Below the pieces are notes generated by a model. It saw only the letters and a list, made by a program, of their open reading frames with translations, ran no database searches and was not told the origin of the DNA. Both the position numbers and the translations under genes were made by a program. Positions 12,001 to 22,473 of a DNA stretch of 64,000 nt are shown here, piece by piece. The stretch comes from Phallusia mammillata (Eukaryota > Chordata > Ascidiacea > Phlebobranchia > Ascidiidae), in the NCBI GenBank assembly GCA_003260075.1, contig QLIY01000302.1, forward strand, positions 1 to 64,000. Reading direction: 5' to 3'. Within the stretch, counting starts at the first letter, position 1. Each line of letters starts with the position of its first letter.

Positions 12001-12826
12001 GACAAATTACCGCTTACGTACGCATTTTTGAAGAAAAAATCCTAAAATTTGATTAAACGTTGCCGCTTAGACCCATGTTTAGGGCACATGGGGTTCCATT
12101 ATTCAGTCTATCTAAGTTAGCACGGTTGTACTAATTGTTTACCAACGGCGTTTTTTCGTTGACCATTGCCATCTACAACCAGTGGCGGCTCGTGCCTAAA
12201 ATTTCTGGGGGTGCTGCTCCAAATTTTAGCCTTTATTGAACATATATAAGTTGGCAATATATAGAAAAGCTACATTTCTAGATTTCCAGCCATTGTTTTG
12301 TGTAGAAAAACAAGTAATACAAATCTTAATTAGCAACTCCATTGTGACGTAATATGGTTGTTACGCGTTAATGTATACGAGTGTAACAGCAGACGGTATC
12401 ATTGGGGAATTTTGTTTACTTGCATGGCAACGGGCCAAACTCAATAACGTGCAGTAATAATGTGACACAAAAACACACGTGACACAGACTGGAAACGAAG
12501 CGGTTGCAAATACGGTAAAACACAGCAACAATATATTGAACAAAATAGTAATAAATGAGTCGAAAAGTATTTCAGTTTGACAACACCTAAGAATAACTGG
12601 TTATAACAATGACCACTAACTAACACACCTGCTATTCAGTCATTAATATAGTCATGTTTTATTTGAGTAACTTATAGTCACAGACTACAACACAAATGAA
12701 TTGAGAGCTTTAAACATTGTATACTTTTTTCTGGAAAAAAAGGTAAACGTATACACAACTTTAAACAAATACAGAGTGATTGGAAAGGAATTTTATAGTT
12801 AACACGTTTTGTAGTACATGTATAGC
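12001..12826. other. Non-coding spacer
   Basis: The segment near 12060-12170 (TGCCGCTTAGA-CCATGTTT ... ACTAATTGTTTACCAA-GG) repeats at about 16465-16550, in the same position downstream of the other MPG gene. This shows that the two MPG genes were duplicated together with their 3' flanks. Nothing else could be supported. Confidence 0.55.
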
Positions 12827-13898
12827 TTATGTGTAACGGTTAACATCGCCCGCGTTTAGATTCAACTGTCCTCCTTTTATCTCTCCTCCAATGAAAGTAT
12901 TACTGGTAACCACAGTTCCGGTCTTTTTAACACCACCATCTTTATTTGGTGCAGCTCCTATAAACCACGTTAAATTATACTGTGTTTATTAAATTTTACA
13001 ACATTTAACATCCACAAAGTTACATGCTACTGGAAAGCACACAAGAAAAAAAACTAGGCAAACTGCGCCCTCGTTGGAATCGAAAATGGTGTATAATCAC
13101 TTTATTGTATTGTGATGTTGCAAAACTTACCAGCTTTGTATTTGTTTACATCTCCTGCGTTTCCGTCAAATGTCACATTTTGTAATGTTGTATTTTCAAG
13201 GCAGTTTATCGTTTGTCTGTTCCCGTCAATTGCAGCCCTTTGTTGAGAAGGTCCTTGTCCTGAAAACTAATTGTTTGACACAGCCTTCTAGTAGTTATTT
13301 TTTATGCAACGTGTTATTAAACTTCGTTTCCGTGCAGAACAACTAATGAAAGTACAAACCTAACCGTTTTGCATGTGTATGAGAAAATTTAGACTTGTCT
13401 AGAATTTTCCTGTTAGTGATGTTTTTGTATGAATTATTCTTACCTTTCGTATAGTCGTTTACGCTTCCTGCATTTGCGCTTATAGCTGCATCGGTAATTG
13501 GAATGTCTTTGAATTTATTTTCCTGAACATATTTTTTTTCCTTGTTTACTTGTTCTGTAATTTGAAAACATTTGCAAATTTTTTAACTGATAATCAAAAA
13601 CAGATTTATATAAGATGCAGCCTTCCACACTTTACTGGTACTTTGTCGTTTAAAATTAGTAAATTAATTAAATTGTCGTTTATACAATTACTATGCAAAA
13701 TCTTTTCAAACCTAGCTAAGATATAAAAAAAGCAGAAAGTAGGTCGCTTTGTCATTATTGCTTCGTCTGTGGCATAGAAATATTGCTATAACTAAACCAA
13801 GATACTCTTAACTTACGTTGGGCCTTGGGATACACATCTTGGAATGGACTGTGTTTTTTTTGTTTTTGCTGATGAGGTGTTTCTTTAGGACCTGGCAT
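12827..13898 (-). CDS. Short motif-repeat protein, MPG subfamily (G3), 150 aa
   Basis: Function unknown. Minus-strand exons are 13898-13817, 13554-13444, 13259-13131 and 12957-12827. Junctions are all phase 1; the total is 453 nt, giving 150 residues. Exon 1 gives a Lys/Gln/Pro-rich leader (MPGPKETPHQQKQKK). The next three exons each carry one motif near their 3' end: ITDAAISANAGSVNDYTK, NVTFDGNAGDVNKYK, and NTFIGGEIKGG followed by QLNLNAGDVNRYT and the stop. The shared pattern is a hydrophobic/Asn/Gly core ending in A-G-x-V-N-x-Y. No signal peptide or transmembrane segment is seen. It aligns exon for exon with the gene at 16820-18014. Confidence 0.78.
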
Positions 13899-14009
13899 GA
13901 TACGAGATTGATGATTTTGTTTCATACAGCTTGCGACATTTTTAAGATAAACGGTAATCAATACAAAACAATTGCAGTAGTTTGTAACATTGTACTATTT
14001 GTTGCCTAC

Positions 14010-14076
14010 CTTATGATTGGCTCAAAGTTTCGGTTGCTGAGGAATCTACCTCCATGTCTTCGATGTTATCCCCCAT
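14010..14076 (-). pseudogene. Orphan MGDN first exon with premature stop (copy D)
   Basis: The minus-strand frame from 14076 reads MGDNIEDMEVDSSATE, ending at a GTAGG donor like copies A-C. The codon before the donor base is TAA here, where the paralogues have CAA, so the exon stops in frame. No MGDN-type motif exons follow; the next exon downstream is the start exon of the MPG gene at 13898. This is most likely a dead remnant from the duplication that placed the two subfamilies next to each other. Confidence 0.7.
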
Positions 14077-14079
14077 TTT

Positions 14080-15534
14080 GGTTTCAAAAATGCTTTGTTT
14101 TTTACTGTTAATGACCTAAAACCACTATTTCCTATAACAACCATAACAAAACATTACAGAAAGTTTAAAACAAACAATATGAAACCAAACGTGTTCCTTT
14201 AGGTTAGGTTCCATAACGATCGTGCGACAAACTAATTCAGTACAAGGAAATTTATGGATAGAATTACTTTTTTATAAAAATGACCTCAACAAAAGGAAAA
14301 AGATGCCACTAACCATGAGGATTAAAAGTTCGGAATTATTACCGTACAATGCGACTAAGTTCAATGCCTGGGTACCGGAAAATGTTTGTTTTTGCTTTAA
14401 AACTGCCCTGCACTGGAGAATGGAAAATCACTGTTTGAATCTAATACTTGTACCTTCGTGGTAATCAACCTTTTGGGGGGGGGGATACAATGCGACTAAG
14501 TTCAATGCCTGGGTACCGGAAAAGGTTTGTTTTTGCTTTAAAACTGCCCTGCACTGGAGAATGGAAGATCACTGTTTGAATCTAATACTTGTACCTTCGT
14601 GGTAATCAACCTTTTCATCTAACCCATCTAAAAACAGCTGCTTTCGTAAATTTGCACTAAAACATTGACCCGACTCAAAATACTGCACATCATTCTACTA
14701 AACAGTATGCCAGCAAACGCTGTTCTTGTCATAAGCAACTGGAATCGCAATTTCTAGTAGCAGTTTTAAAGGATAAGCCGAAGTTGCACCACATTTTGTC
14801 ACCACCACATGGATTTCCCCAGTGACGCCAATTTTGTTTTTTACGGTGTCAAATTATGAAAATCTACTGAAACAAGTTCCTGATTCAATTGTTTTACACC
14901 TCACACCACTCGTGACTTTGTTAATTCAGTTACGCCACCATTGACGGTTTCAAATTTCATTGCGCAACTTTTTCATTACGCAACTCCGACGGTGGTTCAA
15001 AAAGAGACGGTGGTTCAAAAAGAGACGGTGGTTCAAAAACAGCAAATTCCATGGTTTGGTGCTTGTTAATTAAAACAAAATTGGTTGATTTTGTGGGGGG
15101 GGGGCAGCAATTTCCATGGTTTGGTGCTTGTTAATTAAAACAAAATTGGTTGATTTTGTGTTTGTTGAGTAGTTGCCTAAAATAATAGTTGTACATAATA
15201 TAATTTTTGAGATTCACTTGGTGAATTTGTTGCTGCCAACGTACTATTTGGCTCTTGGGCTTCGCAGTTACGCAGTAACTTCTCGCTTTCTTTATGTCAT
15301 CTTGTCTTTCCTTAAATTAGGTGCCCAACTTCAACTGGTACAATTGTATGATGAACCAAAATATTGCCTTGACCAAGTATACGTTACATCTTTTGCTTAA
15401 AATGCACTAACTGTGGCAAAAACTCTGCCTTAACAAAGTCACAAAAAATAGTCATTGGTTGTATACATTGTATACACTTTGTTTGCGATTGTTATCAAAG
15501 CGGAACAAGTTCAATATGTCAACCACCCTTCAAT
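14080..15534. repeat. Upstream module, copy 5, with two G10 duplications inside
   Basis: This holds the same block order as the other modules: TACTAAACAGTATGCCAGCAAA at 14698, AAGGATAAGCCGAAGTTGC near 14770, and CAACGTACTATTTGGCTCTT near 15238. It is interrupted by two direct repeats with G10 runs. The first pair is 14345-14474 and 14486-14615 with Gs at 14475-14484. The second is 15040-15094 and 15105-15159 with Gs at 15095-15104. A short triplicate GAGACGGTGGTTCAAAAA lies at about 14990-15038. Confidence 0.75.
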
Positions 15535-15792
15535 GACATTTAGTGTTTGGTACAGGATCTTTCCCGCATGCAAGTAGTAGGCATCTTTATTGTCGACGAT
15601 CGCTGATTATGTATAAAATTATCTGTAAGAATAATTGACAAAGCAACAGTGTTTTCTAATCAGATAGAATCTATTTGAATAAGAACGACTCAAGATGCCT
15701 TTTTTGGGTGAAATATATATCGTTAAACAATTTTGTTGACTGATTTTAATTAGGAAGCACTGTTGCTTTGTCAATTATTCCACCCTTCAATG
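15535..15792. mobile_element. Insertion with terminal inverted repeats, empty site in paralogue
   Basis: The sequence CCACCCTTCAAT occurs on both sides of this segment. In the paralogous module at about 7809-7820 it occurs once, uninterrupted, followed by the same AGTGAAACCAAAC. An insertion of about 250 bp with a ~12-bp target duplication is therefore visible. Within it, 15629-15780 has inverted ends (GAATAATTGACAAAGCAACAGTG and its complement), typical of a MITE. The outer part may be a second, nested unit. Confidence 0.65.
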
Positions 15793-16819
15793 GAGTGAAA
15801 CCAAACAACATTGGTTGCGAAAACATTTTTTTCAGTTAAAATCGAATAATTAACTAATATGAGATGGATTTTAAAATCTATGTCCATCACCTAACATCTG
15901 AAACATATTTTTGATCATTACGGGAAAATTTTTATTGCAATTTGGTTGCAAAAAGATCTCAGATGCAAAATATTTTGTCGCATTGAAAAGTCCCGAAGGA
16001 ATTGAGTTACGAAAAACCCACAGATATTTTGTACTTTCCAAAATCTAAATTTGGGGTACTCTTCCCACATTTTAAATAAAACCCCCATCTTTATGACACG
16101 TGAAGGGTTTTGTATGGTGTTAATTCATTCGTAGCGACTACTGGCTGCCAGGAACAATGGCAAAGCGGAACTTGATGTCTTTGTGTCTGATACGCGCAAC
16201 ACACAGATGGTGAAATACCCAGCAAACTTTTCCAACCCGTATATTTGAATACGAGGAACTTGTCATTACCAGCTGATCTCAACTGTTGATCTTTTGCTTG
16301 TCGGAAAACGAACTAAGCAACGAATCAACTTTACTGTTGTTGTTTATTATGTTGTAACGAACTCATACCTTAATTGTGCATGTAACTTTGTCAATTTATG
16401 ATTATGCAGACGAATTAGTGCTTATGATTACTGTTTAAAAATCCCCGTATTTGTTTAAACTTTGCCGTTTAGAGCCATGTTTGGGAAATATGGGATTCCA
16501 CAATTCGGCATAGTAGGTTACGACGATTATACTAATTGTTTACCAAGGGTGTTTTACACCTTCACACTTTCTGAACGATTTTCTACAATTACACTACAGT
16601 AGTTCATGTAAAACGAATTTATGTAAATTATCTGAAATCAAATAAAATTGACCAATTTAAAATTTGCACTTTTCCATTGCATCTACCACACAAATGAACC
16701 GACAGTTTTAAACATTGTACACTTATTTACAACAAAAAAGGGTAAACGTACACGCAACTTTTAATATTCAGAATGACAGTAAAAGGCTTTATAGTAAACA
16801 CGTTTTGTTAATATGCAGT
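15793..16819. other. Non-coding spacer
   Basis: This holds the second copy of the 3'-flank block described for 12060-12170 (here about 16465-16550) and the 3' end of the MPG gene that follows on the minus strand. The minus-strand 63-codon frame at 16091-16282 has no splice support and no relative in the paralogous unit. I see no gene. Confidence 0.5.
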
Positions 16820-18014
16820 TCATTTGTAACGGTTAACATTGCCCGCGCACAGATTAAACTCCCCTCCTTTTATCTTTCCTCCAGTAAAAGTATTAACCAC
16901 ATGTCCTGTCCTTACAACGCCACCAACTTCACTCGGAACAGCTCCTATAAACAATGTTAATTAAACCAACTTGGATGCTACTGGAAAAAAACAAACAAAA
17001 CAATTGAGAAAACAACGCTCTCTTTTCGTTGGAATCGAAAATGGTAGATTACTGACTTTATTGTATCGTGATGTTGCAAAACTTACCAGCTTTGTATTTG
17101 TTTACATCTCCTCCGTTCCCGTCAAATGTCACGTTTTGGGGGGGGGGTGTGATGTTGCAAAACTTTGTATTTGTTTACATCTCCTCCGTTCCCGTCAAAT
17201 GTCACGTTTTCTAATGTTGTGTTTTCAAAGCGGTTTATTGTTGTTTTGTTCTCGTCAGTTGCAGCCCTGGATTGTGATAACCCTTGTCCTAAAAAGTAAA
17301 TATTTTGACATAGTCCGCAAGTTATTTTATTAATGCAACGGGTTATTAAACCTCGTTTTGTGCAATAATTAACTTTACAATGAAGGCAATGTCGCCATAA
17401 AAAGCTTGCAAAGGCGTTCATTTTGCTCATTCACAACGGGTTAATAACTTACTTATTGTTTATCAACCTGATTGCAAATCCAATTCTTAACACTTTTAAA
17501 AAACTTTTACAATTGCATGTGAATTTGTTAACTTATATTACATCTTGACCAAACGGTAAAGACACACAAACAAACATATCAATCTTACCTTTGGTGTAAT
17601 CGTTTACGCTTCCTGCACATGCGCTTATGGTTGCATCAGTAATTGGAATGTTTTTGAATTCATTTTTCTGAACAGCGTTGTTTGCTTTATCTGTAAATTG
17701 GAAACATTTACACTAATCATTGAAACATATGAACATAACATGCAGCTTGAATTCACATTTTAATGGTGCTAATTTGTCGTTTCAAATTAGTAAATTAAAC
17801 GAATTTTGTTTTTACAATTACCGTGGAAAAACTTTTATAACCTGGCAATTATACAAACAAAAATGCGGAACATAGGTCGATTTGTCATTATTTCGCTTTG
17901 TCTGTGGTAAAAGATTTGCTGTCACAGAATCAAGCTACTACTAACTTTACCTTGAAATAAACTGTCCTGTCTTTGTTTTTCCTGATAAAGTGTTTTGTGA
18001 GGGAGACCTGGCAT
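16820..18014 (-). CDS. Short motif-repeat protein, MPG subfamily (G2), 139 aa
   Basis: Function unknown; paralogue of the gene at 12827-13898. Minus-strand exons are 18014-17951 (MPGLPHKTLYQEKQRQD), 17690-17589, a third exon starting at 17288 with its donor at 17087, and 16944-16820. All are phase 1. Three motifs occur: ITDATISACAGSVNDYTK, NVTFDGNGGDVNKYK and GGEFNLCAGNVNRYK just before the stop. Exon 3 is broken in the assembly by a G10 run (17138-17147) between two copies of its 3' end. Copy 2 lacks 8 bp including the donor context, copy 1 has it. With one copy only, exon 3 is 129 nt and the gene sums to 420 nt. Confidence 0.75.
17068..17211. repeat. Direct repeat around a G10 run (17138-17147)
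   Basis: Copy 1 (17068-17137) and copy 2 (17149-17211) both read GATGTTGCAAAACTT ... GTCAAATGTCACGTTTT. Copy 2 lacks ACCAGCTT. Ten Gs separate them. The pair duplicates the 3' end of a coding exon of gene G2 and makes it unreadable as assembled. Confidence 0.9.
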
Positions 18015-20403
18015 GATTAATCGGCTTCTGACTTAAATACAAAAATTTGTATAAAGCTGAAAAATAGCTTGTAAAATAAACATAAAGAAGTTAATGTAAG
18101 ACCAACCATCTTGTATAGGTTTTGTTACGATCTGATATTTCGATCGTCACACACAATCATACAAGCTTAGCAACAAAGACAGAATTAGGAGCTATCTGAC
18201 AGCCGTTAAGGCTAACGCGACTGAACGCACATTAGAACCCGAATTGGGAACTATTTGATGGCCAGAAAAGAGTATGAACTTCGAGGTAGTATTTTCCACG
18301 GTAAAGTCCCTAAAAACTCCCGGGAAAATGTTTTAGGTTCATCCCCATGTCGTCTTACCCAAGCTCTTTTTGTGATGATTTCGCCACAGTTACGACATCG
18401 ACAAAATTAGATATATATCGCAAAACTACATTATTTGTTGGGTTAAGCGTACAATAATATGATGTCGACCACTCAACAATCATTAACGGTGGTTGTGACG
18501 GGACTACAATAATGAGATGCCTATTTACGTTAACAGCCATAATAAAGTTACATACGTACAACCCTGTATGTTGCGCAACCCATTTGCCATATATTGTCTT
18601 TCGCGTGATCACCCTTAACACACCTGCTCTAGAAGGAACCGAAACTACACCCATTTTAAACAGCCAACTTTGCTAGCAGGTAGGTGAACATCATTATCCC
18701 CAGAAAGAGGAACTGAAACTTCCATTACCATTTAAGGCCGGTTATAGCCTATACACACCCACTGACTTCATCGGTGTTGACGCTTTTACCAAACGCGATT
18801 AATATAGTACTGTCTTATAGTTACCTATTTGTCGAGATGGCGTTTTTGGGGGGTAGTGGTGTTGATGGTAGGTTGTTGTTGCACAACATCCTAATGCATT
18901 GACTGCACATTTTGTATAATATTTACATCCTTCACCACCATGGCCCATATTACTCTGAGGGACCCAAGAATATCAAACTAAAATGGTTTGTTACTAATTA
19001 ACTTTTACAGTTTCTATTAAGCTGAAAGTGTTGGTGTAATGTGGCATTATGGGTCTCTCTTGTGATACAAAAAAGGTAAACCAGTTATGACCAGTGTTTG
19101 AAAGGAGCAGAATGTCTCGAACCAGTACTTCTATTTCTTTTTCGGGACCCTGTATATTCCATAAGATGCATGTGATCACAAAAACTTTAAACACATTAGG
19201 ATTTGGTAGTTAAATGAATTGAATGCATTTCCAACAGCAATGTTGCACACACGGTGTTATTTCACCACTCATGACTTTCCTGACGGTTGAGTTACAACCG
19301 TAACAACGTCATTGCAGTTTCAGATTTCACTACGTATTTCTTCTCCGTTTAATGAGTCATTGGATCATATCGAATTAAAACATGTTAATTGAAAACCTAA
19401 CACTGAATGAGAAATATGTTGTTATTGAATTGCACCTGAGTGCCATAAGTTACTTTTTCTAAATTTCGGGATAAACATGTTATTTAGCTTTACATAATTT
19501 AACAACCTTTCCACAAAAGCACAAACGTATTTGCTGAGAATTCACAAAAGTGTTTTGCAAAGGTCTTTTGTAAAGCTTTTATCACCGAAATTGGCTCATT
19601 TCCAGCTAGAAGCATTATCCTAGTTTAAATTTCCACATTTTGTAGATAATAAATCTTTTCCAGTCGTTTCGTTAATTTTTTGTAAATACGGTATTTGGTT
19701 TGTGGTTCAAAGCTTGACGCAACTAATATTTGGAACAGAAACTAGCCGTAACGCGAAAGTAAACGCAGGCTCTACAAACTTGTATGCAAATTAGTTTCTG
19801 TCGTTGTTGAACGATGGACCCCCAACACTAGTAATTTGGACACCATTTTAACGACTAAACTGGATGATTGTTGGAATGCACATTTTGTAAAGGTGCAAAC
19901 TATTGTGCTGGAATGGCTAAAAATGTTTGTAAATTTTGTGTTTACTCTGATTTTCAACCAAATCATTTTATTTGATTTTTTGATTTGCAAAATGAGGAGA
20001 CCAATGTTAAAAGTTTAAGGCTTACTAAGAATGGCTTTATGGTGTAATTGGCATTCAAGGTAATTGCTTTGTTTATAGCGATTTTACTTAAAACAGCTAC
20101 GTGCGGAAAACATAATAACCAGTAACACGTCAATGTAAGTAAATGTTTAAACAAAGAGGTTTAGTCTGTTAACGTTTAACCTGCGATACCGATATCAAAT
20201 TTGGACGGCGCTGTTTACTCAGCTTCCGTCCATCAGTTTTCAACTTGAATAAACCAAGTAGCTTAACGAAGAGGCTCCTTTACCAGCACAAACCGCATGA
20301 AAACGCAAATCTACAGCACACAAAACTTTTACTCATTTATTAACCAAAATTTTATTTTTGATATTTATCTGTCAATATGTCAATACGATTCCGAAGTTAA
20401 GAA
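18015..20403. other. Non-coding spacer between two array genes
   Basis: This 2.4-kb stretch is upstream of G2 and downstream of G1. A 99-codon minus-strand frame at 18355-18654 lacks splice signals and recognisable similarity, so it is not called. I see no motif exon, no transposon ends and no repeat shared with other parts of the window. Confidence 0.45.
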
Positions 20404-21441
20404 CTAGTTTTTCTTTGGCCCCTTGTAAACGTTGCCAGCATTGAGATTGATGTCAGTTCCCTCAAACGTCCCACCAGAAAAAGTGTTTGTAACGTTTCTT
20501 TCCCCTCCACCAGATTGACCCCTGACCGGTGGTTCAGCTCCTGCAAATCAATTAAACACCGATAATTAACATAAAACTATTAATGAGAAAAGTTTATTTA
20601 AAGTGTCGACGTGTTAATAAATAAAATAAAAGACCATCAAGCACTTTCAACACAGCGGCTAGTCGAAAAGCAAATAATACCTACTAACCTTACAGTCAAG
20701 CCGTCGAAAAATTAATCAACATACAAATAAAGGCATATTACATACCGTGCTCATATACATGTCCTGCGTTGCCTTGAAGTGATGTGTCTGTGTAAGTTCC
20801 TCCAGTGATAGTATTTCTCACCTCTGCCCGTTCTAAAACGCAAGGAGTTAAAATGATCAGAAAACAAACATAAATCTAAAGTCCAAAATAACTTGTTTTG
20901 CAAAAAAGGTATTGCTGAGCACTCGCAATGACTATATTATATTGTACTTACAAGTTAAGGCCATTTTCATTGTTTAACGTTAACTTAAGCCTTGTAACTT
21001 ACCCACAATAGATATGGCTCTCAGTTGAAAATCTTCGAGGTATGACAATTGGAATTTTCGTATTGCTTCCATGCATGTATCTTGAAGTGTAGTTCTAAAC
21101 TTTCCCGACCGTGTGCTGACCACCAAGTTTGCTTGTTCATCTTCGTCCAAGTCAGCAACAAACGCCACACTACCAGGGCCAAAATTGTATGCTTTGAGGC
21201 CTAATTTGTACAAAGCATAGCAAAATACGACCACTGAACCGCCTTTAAACAGCTTGTCGTGTTTTCCAGCAAATATTTGGAAAAGGTTGGTGGTGAGATC
21301 ATGCACGTTTCCTTCGACTACCAGTTTGTACTTTCCATTCTCAGTTTGCAGGTGAACCGCTGCATCCATAAACGTTCCTTCTGCTACAAAGGCGGTAGGC
21401 CGAAGTGCTTGTTCAGGGTTTGGTTGAATTGCACTGCTCAT
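20404..21441 (-). CDS. N-terminal domain plus two array motifs (gene G1), 220 aa
   Basis: Minus-strand exons are 21441-21003, 20832-20746 and 20540-20404, all phase 1, giving 663 nt and 220 residues. Residues 1-146 form a globular-looking domain I do not recognise. It contains a hydrophobic stretch at about 64-83 (LFKGGSVVVFCYALYKLGLK) and an acidic turn DLDEDEQ at 98-104. Exons 2 and 3 each hold one motif: NTITGGTYTDTSLQGNAGHVY and NTFSGGTFEG followed by DINLNAGNVYKG. The second closely matches the last motif of the MPG genes (NTFTGG...NLCAGNVNRYK), which links this gene to the array. Domain plus two tandem motifs recalls effector proteins of amyloid signalling (HET-S style), but that is inference. 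The hydrophobic stretch faintly resembles a Bcl-2 BH1 helix; I give that low weight. Confidence 0.72.
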
Positions 21442-21691
21442 GATGTCGTTCGATTAATTCAGTAATGAACTGTACAGCTATAGCTTTTCAAAAAAACGAT
21501 GTACCTGCAACTAATTTTACAAATTACTGTATTTGCAAATATTACTGTTATTTATGCCTGAACTTGTTATTTTGCAGACAAAACGTTTTTTATTTATTTC
21601 TTTTGACATGACGCTGTTGTCTGAAGATTATATCAGTAATTAACAGTAGTTAATAAGCAATACCTAATGTAGCCACTTTCTAAAAAAAAAA

Positions 21692-21763
<72 letters not shown>
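21692..21763. repeat. Uninterrupted run of 72 G, preceded by 10 A
   Basis: A10 (21682-21691) is followed by G72 with no interruption. Uninterrupted G tracts of this length are very unusual in genomes. They are a known failure product of two-colour sequencing (no signal is read as G). The run lies about 250 bp upstream of the G1 start codon. Confidence 0.95.
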
Positions 21764-21764
<1 letters not shown>

Positions 21765-22256
21765 AGTAATAATGCCAAAACGAACGCAAAATAACCGTCT
21801 CTTAAACCAAAAGACTTATCTGATTTTTCGCTTGACTTCGGGTAGGATTAGAGACTATTGCAGAGGTTGGATATATTTTTTCTCTCATTTACCGCTTTTA
21901 AAGATCAACTGGTCTTCACTACAAAAATGTCAATGACGGCAACCAACAAAAGTTAAAAGTTAGTTAATAAAACCTTGTTTTGCTAAATGTCAAGACTGTC
22001 GTAGAATCAAACGGCTTTTGTGTACAGTGCCAGCTCTGGTATCAGGTGAAGGTGAAAAAACACAAAATGAGGAAGTAAATTCAACGCACAGGAAGGTACG
22101 GTGCATTGTAATTCAATAGGCTTTGTAAGGTTGTGTATCCACAGACACAATGATAAAATAAAATAGCAACTGAAAAAAATCTTTTACGTCTTAAAACAAT
22201 TGCTCACAATACAATCGGCACAAAAAGAGGGAAGAACAAGATATGTCAGATGGTGG

Positions 22257-22473
22257 CTTTTGCGCTTTGACAAACCAAATGAGGCACAATTCAACGTTAC
22301 TCTAAAATAGCAAGGCAAGGATATTACTGTGCTGAAATTTGCCACAGCATTTAATTTATGGGGGGGGGGACTTTTGCGCTTTGACAAACCAAATGAGGCA
22401 CAATTCAACGTTACTATAAAATAGTAAGGCAAGGATATTACTGTGCTGAAATTTGCCACAGCATTTAATTTAT
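22257..22473. repeat. Direct repeat around a G10 run (22360-22369)
   Basis: Copy 1 (22257-22359) and copy 2 (22371-22473) are both 103 bp, starting CTTTTGCGCTTTGACAAACC. They differ at about two positions (CTCTAAAATAGCAAGG versus CTATAAAATAGTAAGG). Ten Gs lie between. No gene is affected. Confidence 0.9.

Noticed and set aside
18355-18654. 99-codon minus-strand frame upstream of gene G2
   Set aside because: It is not present upstream of the paralogue G3, has no splice signals and shows no array motif.
20980-21003. Read-through of G1 exon 1 to a stop (153 aa, ending IVGKLQGLS)
   Set aside because: A good GTAAGT donor lies at 21002, and the next exon continues in the same phase with an array motif, so splicing is the better model.
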